Notes: generated by a model not told the origin, from the sequence alone. Counted from the first letter of the stretch, positions 18,582-26,668 are shown. The stretch: 64,000 nucleotides of DNA from Aromatoleum toluclasticum ATCC 700605 (GCF_000378245.1 NZ_KB899492.1:310001-374000); one strand, 5' to 3'. A program made the numbers and translations.

Positions 18582-18806
18582 TCATTCCTTGTGACACGAG
18601 CACTGCTGCCCGTGCGCCTGAACCGGCGGGCACGGCACGGTACCGTACGAGCAAAACACGCAGCAGTCCCCTGGTCGCGGCTTGAATACCGCATGGCAAT
18701 GCTCGCACTCATAGAACCACTGGCACGCGTCCGTCGGCATCGTTTCGGTCTTGACGTGACCGCACGCCGGACAGGACAGCGCCGATTCGAGAACGATCAC
18801 GCTCAT
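18582..18806 (-). CDS. GDCCVxC-type Cys-rich metal-chelating protein
   Basis: A 74-residue cytoplasmic protein with no export signal. It has an N-terminal zinc-finger-like CPACGHVKTETMP, then CEHCHAVFKPRPGDCCVFCSYG, which contains the GDCCVxC signature, then CSCH at the C-terminus. This small family is repeatedly found after merP or in mercury/arsenic loci and is thought to chelate soft metals; the role here is inferred from the cysteines and from the position. Its ATG overlaps the merP stop, so it is the last gene of the merT-merP transcript. Confidence 0.8.
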   Translation of the reverse strand: MSVIVLESALSCPACGHVKTETMPTDACQWFYECEHCHAVFKPRPGDCCVFCSYGTVPCPPVQAHGQQCSCHKE

Positions 18807-19093
18807 TGCTTGCTGCCGGCCAAGGTCGAAGGATAGCCCGCGTCCCGGGTAGCGCGGGTCAAAGCCTCGACATTGGTTTTGACGTCGTCGAAGCTGACGG
18901 TCGCCTCGCGCTTGTCGAAGTCCACCGTGACCTCGGCCACCCCGACAACCTTGCTCAGCGCCTTCTTGACGGTGATCGGACAAACCGGGCAATTCATCGT
19001 CGGTACGGACAGCGTGACCTTCGTGGATGCCGCCCAGGCCGGTGCCGTCAGCGTTGCCGCCATCCATGCCAGCGCCAGTAGCTGTGTTCTCAC
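18803..19093 (-). CDS. merP: MerP periplasmic mercury-binding protein
   Basis: A 96-residue HMA-fold protein with a signal peptide ending TAPAWAA. The metal site lies in VPTMNCPVCPITVKKAL (CxxC); the common MerP form is MTCAACPITVKKAL, so only the residues around the cysteines differ. GTG 19093 is chosen as the start because GGAG lies eight bases upstream and no in-frame ATG precedes the signal peptide. MerP captures Hg(II) in the periplasm and hands it to MerT. It lies 14 bases downstream of merT in the same operon. Confidence 0.9.
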   Translation of the reverse strand: MRTQLLALAWMAATLTAPAWAASTKVTLSVPTMNCPVCPITVKKALSKVVGVAEVTVDFDKREATVSFDDVKTNVEALTRATRDAGYPSTLAGSKQ

Positions 19094-19107
19094 TTTCAGA
19101 TCTCCTT

Positions 19108-19488
19108 TCAATAGAACCGCGGAGCGATGAACGGGAAGATCAGCGCGATCAGCACCAACACGACCACAATGCCGAAAAGCAGCTTGTACATGCGCTTGAC
19201 CTGCGGCACCGCGCATACCTCGCCTGCCTGGCAGACAACGGTCGGCCGCCAGATTCGTCGCCAAGCCAGCAATAGCGCGACCAGCGCCACGCCGATGAAA
19301 ACAGGGCGATAGGGTTCGAGGACGGTCAGATTGCCGATCCATGCCCCGGAGAATCCGAGCGTAATCAGCACCAGCGGCCCGAGGCAGCAGGTTGACGCGA
19401 GGATGGCTGCCACGCCGCTGGCGAGCAAGGCGCCGCGCCCATCATTGCGGGTGCGAGGGGGATTTCCGATCAAGGTCTTCGATTGCAT
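19108..19488 (-). CDS. merT: MerT mercuric ion transporter
   Basis: A 126-residue inner-membrane protein with three hydrophobic segments. The vicinal pair Cys34-Cys35 sits in the first helix (ASTCCLGPLV), and the cytoplasmic pair Cys86/Cys92 is in VVCQAGEVCAVP. These are the residues that pass Hg(II) inward. The first gene of the divergent mer operon, it starts a few bases downstream of the MerR-controlled promoter. No merA reductase follows in this window, so imported mercury would have to be handled by the GDCCVxC protein or by a merA elsewhere. Confidence 0.92.
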   Translation of the reverse strand: MQSKTLIGNPPRTRNDGRGALLASGVAAILASTCCLGPLVLITLGFSGAWIGNLTVLEPYRPVFIGVALVALLLAWRRIWRPTVVCQAGEVCAVPQVKRMYKLLFGIVVVLVLIALIFPFIAPRFY

Positions 19489-19492
19489 GGTG

Positions 19493-19525
19493 TAAGCTTA
19501 CTTCCGTACTAAAGTACGGAGTCAA
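19493..19525 (-). promoter_or_regulatory. MerR-controlled merT promoter/operator
   Basis: On the minus strand the -35 TTGACT (19525-19520) and a -10 TAAGCT (19500-19495) are separated by 19 bases, the long spacer that MerR untwists. The dyad CCGTACTAAAGTACGG (19504-19519) fills the spacer. merR reads away on the other strand from ATG 19531, so the same operator would also repress merR. Confidence 0.9.
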
Positions 19526-19530
19526 GCGCC

Positions 19531-19941
19531 ATGAAAAACCCATCCGATCATTTCTCGATCGGCGTTCTGGCGGACGCGGCAGGCGTCAATGTCGAAACCA
19601 TTCGTTTCTACCAGCGCAAGGGCCTGCTTCCCGAGCCTGCGCGGCCATGCGGCAGCATTCGCCGCTACGCGGGCGCTGACCTTGCACGTGTGCGCTTCAT
19701 CAAGTCGGCACAACGGCTCGGTTTTGCCCTGGATGAAGTGAGCGAATTGCTGAAGCTGGAGGACGGCACCCATTGCGACGACGCACGCAGCCTCGCCGAG
19801 CACAAACTGCAGGATGTGCGGGCGAAACTCGCAGATCTGCGCAGCATCGAGTCGGTGCTAAGCCAACTGGTTGCCCGGTGTGGAGCGACACGTGGCGAGG
19901 TGACCTGTCCGCTCATCGCATCGCTGCAGGGGAACACATGA
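19531..19941 (+). CDS. merR: MerR, Hg(II)-responsive transcriptional regulator
   Basis: A 136-residue MerR-family protein with an N-terminal winged helix ([21 protein letters not shown]). A dimerisation helix follows, with the three mercury-binding cysteines Cys82, Cys117 and Cys126, spaced as in classical MerR. It is divergent from merT and overlaps the mer operator. A YnfA-family gene overlaps its stop codon (ATGA), which extends the merR transcript. Confidence 0.93.
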   Translation: MKNPSDHFSIGVLADAAGVNVETIRFYQRKGLLPEPARPCGSIRRYAGADLARVRFIKSAQRLGFALDEVSELLKLEDGTHCDDARSLAEHKLQDVRAKLADLRSIESVLSQLVARCGATRGEVTCPLIASLQGNT

Positions 19942-20276
19942 TCGAATTGGCGAAACTGAGCGCGCTGTTCGCCGTCACGGCGCTGGCCGAGATCATTGGT
20001 TGCTATCTGCCCTGGCTGGTGCTGAAGGACGCCAAGAGCGCCTGGCTTTTGGTGCCGGCCGCGGTGTCGCTGGCAATGTTCGCCTGGCTGCTGACTCTGC
20101 ACCCTATGGCGGCGGGACGCACCTACGCGGCCTATGGGGGCATGTACATCGTCGTCGCCCTGCTGTGGCTGCGACTCGTCGACGGCGTGGCGCTGACGCG
20201 CTGGGATCTGGCGGGAGCGGCCATCGCACTGGTTGGCATGGCGATCATTGCGCTGCAGCCATTCGGAAAAGTCTAA
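19938..20276 (+). CDS. YnfA/UPF0060-family small membrane protein
   Basis: A 112-residue, four-helix integral membrane protein of the UPF0060 (YnfA) family. The conserved runs [38 protein letters not shown] and [19 protein letters not shown] are seen. The family is related to small multidrug-resistance pumps, but the substrate is unclear. It is translationally coupled to merR through an ATGA overlap, an arrangement often seen in mercury transposons and islands. Confidence 0.88.
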   Translation: MIELAKLSALFAVTALAEIIGCYLPWLVLKDAKSAWLLVPAAVSLAMFAWLLTLHPMAAGRTYAAYGGMYIVVALLWLRLVDGVALTRWDLAGAAIALVGMAIIALQPFGKV

Positions 20277-20538
20277 TGACGTGTTCATGATGGAAGCGCC
20301 GCAAGCGGTGCTCGAAGGCGAGATGTCGAAATTTCCGGGCGCCACCTCGGGCGAACAAATGGAGGAGCACAGGGGCTATCTGGCCGGGTGTCACGGACGC
20401 GACCCGGCGACCCGCATCGGCAGCTTTGAACTCCAGGTGTCACATGTTCGTACATCTGTTGGCCCGTGCGTTTGACCGCACTCCACCGCAAATCAGGCAT
20501 ACATGCGGAGCGATCGGCATCATGCGCGCAGGACTGTT
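20277..20538. other. Gap without a supported gene
   Basis: Between the YnfA gene and the converging 20539 gene I see no convincing frame and no clear terminator. Confidence 0.5.
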
Positions 20539-21795
20539 TCATGCGGCACAGCGACACGCGAGGCGGTCGAGGATCCGGCGATTTTCGCCAAGCTTGCATA
20601 GCGACTCGAAGTGCAGGTCGAGATCCTCGAACAGGATGTAACTGAGCGAGAAGTCGTCAGGGCGCCGGAACATCGGGCGCTTGAGTTGATCGACAATTTC
20701 CTTCTTGCGGGCGGCCGGAGCAACCAGATACAAATGATCCTCCCGACCAGGAATCGACAGCGCCATGTCAGTAAGTCGCAGGATGCCCGAATAGATCGAC
20801 GTGCTTTTCTCGACTTCGAAGGCGCTCGCGATTCTCGGCTCACCGGGGTAGAGCCATAAGACATCGATGAGTTCGGCAGTGGCGTGTACTTCCGGCGATA
20901 GCCCGAGATCCGGCAAACGTTCCAGGCAACGGTACCCCAAGGGGCTACCGCGGTAGACGGCGCTGCGGTCATTGCGGGCGATCAGCACATCATAGCCGAG
21001 CGCGCGGCCCAACTCACACAGCTGGTATTGCACCTTGGTATGCAAGCGCTCCTCCGCCATGTCCTGCTCTACCTGCGCGTGGCGTTTGCGCCGCACCTGT
21101 TCGAGCTTTTCGCGTTCGATAACCAGGGTTTCCGAACCATCGCCGACCATTCCGAGGCGCCCGACGCCAATCTCGAAAAGCATGCCGCTGAAAGCGCCCA
21201 GATCCTTCGAGAGTATGCCCAGTACGGTATTGGCCGCGGTGATTGTCTCGCGCATTTCCAGATAGCTCTCCCAGGAGCCGAGCTTCTTCTTCGTCTGGAA
21301 CAGCGCGTTGAAACCGTTCAGCATCGCCGTGTTGAACGGCGGAAACAGCGTTGGATGCAGGAAATACAGAATGTTCGCGACGGCCGGACCCAAGCCTTTG
21401 ATGCGCTTGCCAGCGAGCTTCAAGACTTCCTTTTCCAGCGCCCGCAGATCCGTAGTTCCTAGGCAGGCGTAGAGAAATTCGCCGAATGCCTGCTTGTTGA
21501 GTTCATTCTCGTAGATGTCGGGGATGCGCAGCTTCGGCTTCCAGTAGAACGGATGCGCAGCCCCTTCGAATACCTGTTTCTGCTCGGAAATGCACGCCAG
21601 CACGAATTCCAGGGACGAGCCTTTGAAGTCATTCGGAAAGCGCTGCTGCTTGATATCGTCGATGACTGTGGCAACACCACGGCGGATGCTGCGAAACGCC
21701 TTGATCCGGTCTTCGCTGCTGATGAACCAGGTGTTGTAAACCGATTCGGGATCGGCTTTGTAGGCTTGCGCGACCGGCAACAGGGCTTGCTGCAT
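20539..21795 (-). CDS. Putative PD-(D/E)XK-fold protein, unknown function
   Basis: A 418-residue protein that I cannot assign to a named family. The N-terminal half has a possible helix-hairpin-helix-like stretch [21 protein letters not shown] near residue 130. The C-terminal third has [13 protein letters not shown], then [19 protein letters not shown], then DHLYLVAP. The order Asp, then ExEK-like, is consistent with a PD-(D/E)XK nuclease core. Resemblance to restriction-endonuclease-like proteins suggests a DNA-targeting or defence role, but that is inference. It is a stand-alone gene inside the metal island, convergent with merR-ynfA and with no methyltransferase next to it. Confidence 0.55.
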   Translation of the reverse strand: MQQALLPVAQAYKADPESVYNTWFISSEDRIKAFRSIRRGVATVIDDIKQQRFPNDFKGSSLEFVLACISEQKQVFEGAAHPFYWKPKLRIPDIYENELNKQAFGEFLYACLGTTDLRALEKEVLKLAGKRIKGLGPAVANILYFLHPTLFPPFNTAMLNGFNALFQTKKKLGSWESYLEMRETITAANTVLGILSKDLGAFSGMLFEIGVGRLGMVGDGSETLVIEREKLEQVRRKRHAQVEQDMAEERLHTKVQYQLCELGRALGYDVLIARNDRSAVYRGSPLGYRCLERLPDLGLSPEVHATAELIDVLWLYPGEPRIASAFEVEKSTSIYSGILRLTDMALSIPGREDHLYLVAPAARKKEIVDQLKRPMFRRPDDFSLSYILFEDLDLHFESLCKLGENRRILDRLACRCAA

Positions 21796-21935
21796 AACGA
21801 ACCTTCATAGAACTGTGCGTCATTTCTAGCAGCGCCAAAAGAGAAGGTCAATCCTGTCCCTGTCGCCGCCTTGTCGTTTCTAGCCCGGATCCGTCGAGCG
21901 CCGACGGCGCCGTGGCGAATCGTCGGTCATCTTGC

Positions 21936-22988
21936 TCAATGAGAATGCAGGTGGTGGGCGTCCGGGAAATGCGGGTGCGAATGCCGGATGGGTGCATGCC
22001 GGTGTCGATGGCTGTGGCGCGTTCCGGAAGATACGGGCTGATTATGCGCGTGCTCATGATGCTCATCGCCGTCACCGTGGACGTGCTCGTGAGCGTGTTC
22101 GAGCTCCATGTGCGTGTGTTCGTGGACATGCCGCTCCCTCAGGTGCAACCAGACGCCGATGCCCATCAGCAGCCCGGCAAACAGCAATGGTGCGGTCACC
22201 GGCTCGTTCAGTAGCACGATGGCCAGCACCGCGCCGAAAAACGGTGCCACGGAAAAGTAGGCACCGGTGCGAGCGGCGCCGAGGTGTCGCAGGGCGATCA
22301 CGAACAGCGTAAGACTCGCTCCGTAGCTGGCGAAACCCAGGAGGGCGGCACCGGCGATGGTGCTACTGCCTGGCCAAGTCGCATCGGTAGCGAGGGCCAG
22401 AACGAGATTGGTCGATCCCGCCGCCAAGCCCTTGGTCATGGCGATGAATGAGGCATCGGACAACGACACCTTGCGGGTGAGGTTGTTGTCGATGGCCCAG
22501 GCGAGGCAGGCGCCCAGCACCGCGAGGGCGGGCCACGCCCCTGCAAACCCGACCTCCTGTGGCCAACCCAGAACCAGTGCCCCGGCGGCGATGGTGAGCA
22601 TCCCAAGTGCAACCCGTCGGTCGAAGTTTTCCTTGAATGCGAACCACGCGAGCAGTGCCGTCAGCACGCCTTCGGCGTTGAGCAGCAGGGAGGCGCCCGA
22701 CGCGGGCATCGCGGATAGTCCCACCATCAGCAGCACCGGCCCCACCATGCCGCCCGCGACAATGGCTCCGGCGAGCCAGCGCCAGTCCATGCGTTCGAGA
22801 TGCACCTGCGGGGCGCGACGAACACGGCGGACAAGCCATAAGCCGATGCCAGACCCGAGATAAAGAAGCGCCACCAATAGCCAGGGGCTGGTGTGCGTCA
22901 GCAGCAGCTTGGCCAGCGGCGTTCCCGCGCCAAAAAGAACGGCTGCCGCCAGCGCGGCCATCACACCCCCGTGCAAAGCCGTGGTCAT
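21936..22988 (-). CDS. EamA/DMT-family transporter with His-rich tail
   Basis: A 350-residue inner-membrane protein with ten hydrophobic segments in two repeated EamA halves (drug/metabolite transporter superfamily). The last ~65 residues form an extreme His-rich tail (HVHEHTHMELEHAHEHVH, later RHSHRHRH and HHLHSH) that could bind divalent metal. Its start overlaps the cadR stop by four bases, and cadR in turn overlaps the methyltransferase end, giving a three-gene minus-strand unit. Export of a Cd/Pb/Zn-linked solute is inferred only from the tail and the neighbourhood. Confidence 0.8.
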   Translation of the reverse strand: MTTALHGGVMAALAAAVLFGAGTPLAKLLLTHTSPWLLVALLYLGSGIGLWLVRRVRRAPQVHLERMDWRWLAGAIVAGGMVGPVLLMVGLSAMPASGASLLLNAEGVLTALLAWFAFKENFDRRVALGMLTIAAGALVLGWPQEVGFAGAWPALAVLGACLAWAIDNNLTRKVSLSDASFIAMTKGLAAGSTNLVLALATDATWPGSSTIAGAALLGFASYGASLTLFVIALRHLGAARTGAYFSVAPFFGAVLAIVLLNEPVTAPLLFAGLLMGIGVWLHLRERHVHEHTHMELEHAHEHVHGDGDEHHEHAHNQPVSSGTRHSHRHRHAPIRHSHPHFPDAHHLHSH

Positions 22989-23473
22989 GCTTTTCTCCTG
23001 CCCGCGGATGCCATGTCGGATGTGGCCGTTTTGTCCTGCTCGGGTGGCACTCCCCGGTGGCAGGCGCAGGCTTCGCCGTGCGCCGCCGCGACCAACTCAT
23101 GCAGAATGCCGCAGTCGCCCGCGCTGTGCCGCGCGCCGCAGCGACTTCGCAACGCGCTCAGTTGTCGCTCCAGTGCCCGCATGCTTTCAAGCCGCGCCCG
23201 GACCCGCGCCAGTTGCGCATCGATCAGGCAATCGATGTCGCCACAATCGACTTCGGGATGGGCGACGAATTCCAGCAATCGCTTCACGTCGGCGAGCGAA
23301 ATGTCGAGCGCACGGCAATGCCGGATGAAGGCGAGCCGCTCGAGATGTGAGGCACCGTAGGCGCGATAGCCGTTGTTGCGGCGAGCCGGTTCGGGCAGCA
23401 GCCCGGCTTTTTCGTAGTAGCGAATCGTCTCGATATCGACGCCGGTGGCCTGCCCGAGTTCACCAATGCGCAT
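22985..23473 (-). CDS. cadR: CadR/PbrR-type Cd(II)/Pb(II)-responsive MerR-family regulator
   Basis: A 162-residue MerR-family activator. The winged helix MRIGELGQATGVDIETIRYY is followed by metal-site cysteines Cys77, Cys112 and Cys121, a pattern like CadR and PbrR, and an extra CAC pair near residue 136. ATG 23473 is chosen because GGAGA lies six bases upstream and the protein then starts as family members do. It overlaps both neighbours. A classic CadR/PbrR operator lies at 24159-24179, upstream of the divergent CDF gene. Confidence 0.88.
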   Translation of the reverse strand: MRIGELGQATGVDIETIRYYEKAGLLPEPARRNNGYRAYGASHLERLAFIRHCRALDISLADVKRLLEFVAHPEVDCGDIDCLIDAQLARVRARLESMRALERQLSALRSRCGARHSAGDCGILHELVAAAHGEACACHRGVPPEQDKTATSDMASAGRRKA

Positions 23474-24113
23474 GGCTGTCTCCATCACTCAAGGCTAAGT
23501 GCGGCTTGAGGCAATGGCAGTATACGAAATGCTGCACCCCTCCAGCAGGCGTGACGTGGGCCTCATCGCTGTGTTCGATCAACTCGAACGCCGGGCCGAA
23601 TTCGGCGTGCAGGGCATCGGGCGCGTAGCGCATCACGGGCAGCCCGCTGCATTCGGTCGGGCCGTCCGGTGCGAAGGTGGCGACGATGACGTGCCCGCCC
23701 GGCTTCACCGCGCGCATTACCTGCTCGATGTACGCGCGACGATCGGCCGGGTCGGTAAGAAAATGGAATACGGCCCGGTCGTGCCAGACATCGTAAGCCT
23801 GTTCGGGCAGCGCGACGGAAGTGATGTCGCCTTCGATCCAGCGCACGCCTTCGCCCGCATGTCCGAGGCGCTGGCGCGCGACCGCCAAAGCCTCGCCGGA
23901 GAGGTCGAGCACGGTGAGGTTGCGGTAGTCATGAGCCAGAAGGTCGTCGACGAGCGTCGAAGTACCGCCGCCGACATCGATGATGGCGGCGGCCCGTGCG
24001 GCGCCGATCCGCCGGATCAGATCCAGCGATAGCGTCGCATGGGGCTGATACCAACTGACCGCCGTTGAGGACTTGGTCGCGTAGACCTTGTCCCAATGAT
24101 TCTTGGATGGCAT
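23460..24113 (-). CDS. Class I SAM-dependent methyltransferase
   Basis: A 217-residue Rossmann-fold methyltransferase. Motif I is IIDVGGGTSTLVDDLL, with an acidic motif II (LTVLDLSGEAL), a WIEGDITSV motif and a later VKPGGHVIVATFAPDGP motif. The latter is typical of small-molecule (thiopurine-like or metal/metalloid) methyltransferases rather than DNA enzymes. It is the first gene of the minus-strand unit with cadR and the EamA transporter, and shares the intergenic CadR promoter region with the CDF gene. The substrate is unknown. Confidence 0.8.
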   Translation of the reverse strand: MPSKNHWDKVYATKSSTAVSWYQPHATLSLDLIRRIGAARAAAIIDVGGGTSTLVDDLLAHDYRNLTVLDLSGEALAVARQRLGHAGEGVRWIEGDITSVALPEQAYDVWHDRAVFHFLTDPADRRAYIEQVMRAVKPGGHVIVATFAPDGPTECSGLPVMRYAPDALHAEFGPAFELIEHSDEAHVTPAGGVQHFVYCHCLKPHLALSDGDSHAHW

Positions 24114-24155
24114 TGCAGTCTGCTCCAGGCAAATTTAGAGCTTCATTGTAGGCGC

Positions 24156-24186
24156 TTGACCCTGGAGTGACTACAGGGTGTTAACT
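24156..24186 (+). promoter_or_regulatory. CadR/PbrR-type promoter-operator of the CDF gene
   Basis: The -35 TTGACC (24156-24161) and -10 TTAACT (24181-24186) are separated by 19 bases. A 21 bp interrupted dyad (24159-24179) with ACCCT and AGGGT arms fills the spacer. This is the established operator form for CadR, PbrR and ZntR regulators. Confidence 0.88.
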
Positions 24187-24216
24187 CCCACCCCAGACAC
24201 TTGAAGGAGAAAAATC

Positions 24217-24849
24217 GTGGCTGGAAGCTGTTGTGACTCTGGCTGCTCGGCACGCATTGCCGTCAGCCCGCGTTTTCGCAAGGCACTGTGGGTGGCACTC
24301 ATCATCAACGCGGTGATGTTTGCGGTCGAGATTGTCGGCGGGGTGAAGTCGGGCTCGGTATCGCTGCTGGCCGATGCGGTCGATTTCGCGGGTGATGCCG
24401 CCAACTATGGCATCTCGCTGGCAGTGTTATCGATGGGCTTGATGTGGCGCTCGCGTGCCGCGATGGTGAAAGGTCTGTCGATGGCGGCGTTTGGCCTCTT
24501 CGTCGTCGGGAAGACGGTGTGGGCGGGGCTCGCTGGCGTGCCACCCGAACCCGTGACGATGGGCGCGATCGCAACACTGGCATTGCTTGCGAATGCCGGT
24601 GTTGCGGTGATGCTTTACGCCTTCCGCGACGGTGACGCCAACATGCGATCGGTCTGGCTGTGCAGTCGCAATGATGCGGTCGGGAATGTCGCCGTGATGT
24701 TGGCGGCGGCCGGGGTGTTTGGCACCGGCAGCGCCTGGCCGGATCTTGCCGTGGCACTGATCATGGCCGGACTGGCGCTCTCGTCAGGGGTGGCCGTCGT
24801 GCGCCAGGCGCATCGGGAACTGGTTCCCGCGCAGCGGATAGTCGCCTGA
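24217..24849 (+). CDS. Cation diffusion facilitator-type metal transporter
   Basis: A 210-residue inner-membrane protein with about six hydrophobic helices. The Cys-rich start AGSCCDSGCS could take metal from chaperones. LLADAVDFAGDAANYG in helix 2 and LCSRNDAVGNVAVMLAA in helix 5 carry the paired Asp/Asn residues of the CDF metal site. The cytoplasmic C-terminal domain of larger CDFs is absent, as in short Cd/Pb-linked homologues. The start is GTG 24217 with AAGGAG seven bases upstream. Expression should depend on CadR through the promoter just upstream. Confidence 0.85.
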   Translation: MAGSCCDSGCSARIAVSPRFRKALWVALIINAVMFAVEIVGGVKSGSVSLLADAVDFAGDAANYGISLAVLSMGLMWRSRAAMVKGLSMAAFGLFVVGKTVWAGLAGVPPEPVTMGAIATLALLANAGVAVMLYAFRDGDANMRSVWLCSRNDAVGNVAVMLAAAGVFGTGSAWPDLAVALIMAGLALSSGVAVVRQAHRELVPAQRIVA

Positions 24850-25039
24850 CCGTCGCCGCGCTGCTCGGTGCGTCGCAGTAGGCACCACGGTTGCAAACGA
24901 CATGCGTCGCGATTCTCGCGCTGGCTGGCGTTCGCACGTCCAGCGTGGCCATTCCTGTCCTGAACATGACAATCATCTGAAGCAGAAGTAATTTCGGGGT
25001 CATCTTACTGTCGGGGGCTTCCTCCTAGCATGTGCTCAT

Positions 25040-25061
25040 GGTCGCTCACATGTGAGCGACC
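25040..25061. promoter_or_regulatory. 22 bp perfect palindrome upstream of czcE
   Basis: Arms GGTCGCTCACA and TGTGAGCGACC meet with no spacer, 27 bases before the czcE ATG. It could be an operator for metal control of czcE or a transcript hairpin in its leader. No regulator can be assigned. Confidence 0.5.
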
Positions 25062-25088
25062 GATTCAGACACTGCAAGGGGAATCACC

Positions 25089-25481
25089 ATGAACAGCACA
25101 TTGAACCGCATGGTTGTTGCAACGGCGCTGCTTGCTGCGGCATCCGGCGCATCCGCCCACACGGACTATTCCGAAAGCGGCGCCACGCATTGGCTGGAAC
25201 ACGTCCAGGCGTCTTCCAGCCAGCCCTCCGAGCGGCAACTGGCCCCCTACGGTTACGCCGCACCCGGCGGCGCGCCCGGTCGCCTCATCGTCGTCGACAA
25301 GGAGACGCGTTATCTCAACGTCGTGCAACTGGAGACCGTCGCCATTCGTGTCGGCGACAGGACGGTCAATTGGACCTTCGACGCGTTCCCGATGCGCAGT
25401 TTTCCGCTGTCGAAAATCATTCCCGGCGCCGAGGGCGTGACGGTGTACGTCGCCGAGAGCCCACTGTACCGGGGACGCTGA
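25089..25481 (+). CDS. czcE: CzcE-like periplasmic heavy-metal resistance protein
   Basis: A 130-residue exported protein with a signal peptide ending GASAHTD. The mature part matches CzcE: YSESGATHW, LIVVDKETRYLNVVQLETVAI, then FAFP-like FDAFPMRSFPLSKI and VTVYVAES. CzcE of Cupriavidus metallidurans is a periplasmic copper-binding protein linked to the czc locus. Here it is close to copK and about 2.5 kb from the end of czcA. A 22 bp palindrome precedes it. Confidence 0.82.
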   Translation: MNSTLNRMVVATALLAAASGASAHTDYSESGATHWLEHVQASSSQPSERQLAPYGYAAPGGAPGRLIVVDKETRYLNVVQLETVAIRVGDRTVNWTFDAFPMRSFPLSKIIPGAEGVTVYVAESPLYRGR

Positions 25482-25592
25482 TCTCTGGCCAACGGGTATC
25501 GGCGTGCCGCACGAGCGGGGACCGGATGAGGAAATTCACCGCGCGCGACTCGCTCGATTTCATCTACTGCAACACATCACGAGGAAGCCATC

Positions 25593-25874
25593 ATGTTCAC
25601 GAAACTCGCTACCGCTGCTGCATCTATCCTGATCGCCACCTCGGCTTTCGCCGTGGATCAGGGTAATGTCGAGAAGTCCTACGAATTGAAGGACGGCTCG
25701 ACGGTGTACATCTTCAAGGACGGCAAGATGGCCATGGAAGACAAGTTCGGCCGGGCAGCCTCAATGAAAGAAGGTCACGAAATGGAAACGAAGGACGGCA
25801 AGAAAGTCATGATGAAGGGCAATGAGATCTGGCGTCTTGACAGTCTGCTGCATCGCGACCATCAAGGGAATTAA
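25593..25874 (+). CDS. copK: CopK-like periplasmic copper-binding protein
   Basis: A 93-residue exported protein. The signal peptide ends SAFA and the mature chain starts VDQGNVEKSYELKDGSTVY. The Met-rich positions of CopK are seen (KDGKMAMEDKFG, SMKEGHEMETKDGKKVMMKGNEIW). CopK binds Cu(I) and Cu(II) with Met and His ligands; the short His-containing tail LHRDHQGN fits. It lies 111 bases after czcE on the same strand and is followed by a strong terminator. Confidence 0.88.
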   Translation: MFTKLATAAASILIATSAFAVDQGNVEKSYELKDGSTVYIFKDGKMAMEDKFGRAASMKEGHEMETKDGKKVMMKGNEIWRLDSLLHRDHQGN

Positions 25875-25903
25875 GCTACCCGGCCGCGAAGCGGCTGCAG
25901 TCG

Positions 25904-25938
25904 AACGGCCCGCATGCCGACAGGCATGGCGGGCCGTT
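25904..25938 (+). terminator. Rho-independent terminator after copK
   Basis: The arms AACGGCCCGC-ATGCC and GGCAT-GGCGGGCCGTT flank a four-base loop and are followed by CCTTTAT. It lies 30 bases beyond the copK stop. Confidence 0.8.
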
Positions 25939-25953
25939 CCTTTATCCGTGTCC

Positions 25954-26205
25954 CTACTCGTTGCTAAGCAGGATCTGTTTGACGGGATCGATCGGCCCGA
26001 GGTCACGCCACTTATCAGTACTGTTTTCTACTTGAGGTATCCTTATGCAACCATGATCGCACTCGACGATCCAGCGCTTGCGCAGGACGATGGCGCAATA
26101 GCGGTAATTCACCGCATCCTCGGGACAACCCGCTGCAGCCGCAAGAAGGCGGCAGACACACCGCTCGCCATGTGTCCGCCGCAGTTCGTGACGCATGAAA
26201 GACAC
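25954..26205 (-). CDS. Hypothetical protein, weakly supported
   Basis: An 83-residue frame with a Cys-rich first half (GERCVCRLL, AAGCPED, YCAIVL, VECDHGC). I recognise no family, export signal or ribosome site. It is kept because it fills the gap between the copK terminator and the 26218 gene on the same strand as the latter, and because of its composition. It may be a chance frame. Confidence 0.3.
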   Translation of the reverse strand: MSFMRHELRRTHGERCVCRLLAAAAGCPEDAVNYRYCAIVLRKRWIVECDHGCIRIPQVENSTDKWRDLGPIDPVKQILLSNE

Positions 26206-26217
26206 GGCGTCAACGCG

Positions 26218-26499
26218 TTACTTCATGTCGCGTTGGTGATCGTGTCGCTTGAGCCGTGACTTTTCCTTCGCCGCGGTCTTGTCGTCAGAGTCAGGGGACG
26301 CAGCCTGCTGGGCAGGCACGCCGAGTTTTTCGGTCATGTGACTGTGCCGCGGTGTCGTTGCTGTGGTAGTGGCCGGCATCGTTGCCGCCGTGTTGGCGGT
26401 CTGCCCGGCGGGCGGGGTTTCCAGCGCGGCACTGGCATCGAAGGACAGCGCGACGGCAATGGAGAATACGCTGATGGCAAATGCGGTCCTGGATTTCAT
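26218..26499 (-). CDS. Small exported protein of the metal island
   Basis: A 93-residue protein with a clear signal peptide (MKSRTAFAISVFSIAVALS, cleaved near SAALE). The low-complexity mature part is rich in Ala, Thr and Pro with HSHMTEKLGVPAQ and a basic C-terminal KSRLKRHDHQRDMK. It resembles the small, poorly conserved secreted proteins seen beside czc and cop genes. A TTAC-N6-GTAA box lies 112 bases upstream, similar to the one before czcR, suggesting metal control. Confidence 0.6.
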   Translation of the reverse strand: MKSRTAFAISVFSIAVALSFDASAALETPPAGQTANTAATMPATTTATTPRHSHMTEKLGVPAQQAASPDSDDKTAAKEKSRLKRHDHQRDMK

Positions 26500-26610
26500 G
26501 CTGGTCTCCGGCGGTGGTTGGCGAAGCCACTCCCGGTGCGGAGGCGCCGGGATGGTTCGCAGACATAGCCAGTGTGCGCTGGAGTACCTGTCCGACCGAT
26601 GACGTCTGGA

Positions 26611-26624
26611 TTACCTGTTTGTAA
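26611..26624. promoter_or_regulatory. TTAC-N6-GTAA box upstream of the 26218-26499 gene
   Basis: TTACCTGTTTGTAA has the same half-sites and spacing as the palindrome upstream of czcR at 35578-35593. CzcR/CopR-type response regulators bind direct or inverted sites of this general kind. The regulator assignment is inference. Confidence 0.45.
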
Positions 26625-26668
26625 ACGTCGTGAGACCCACGGTACATAGGGCAGATAGCCATCTCGTT

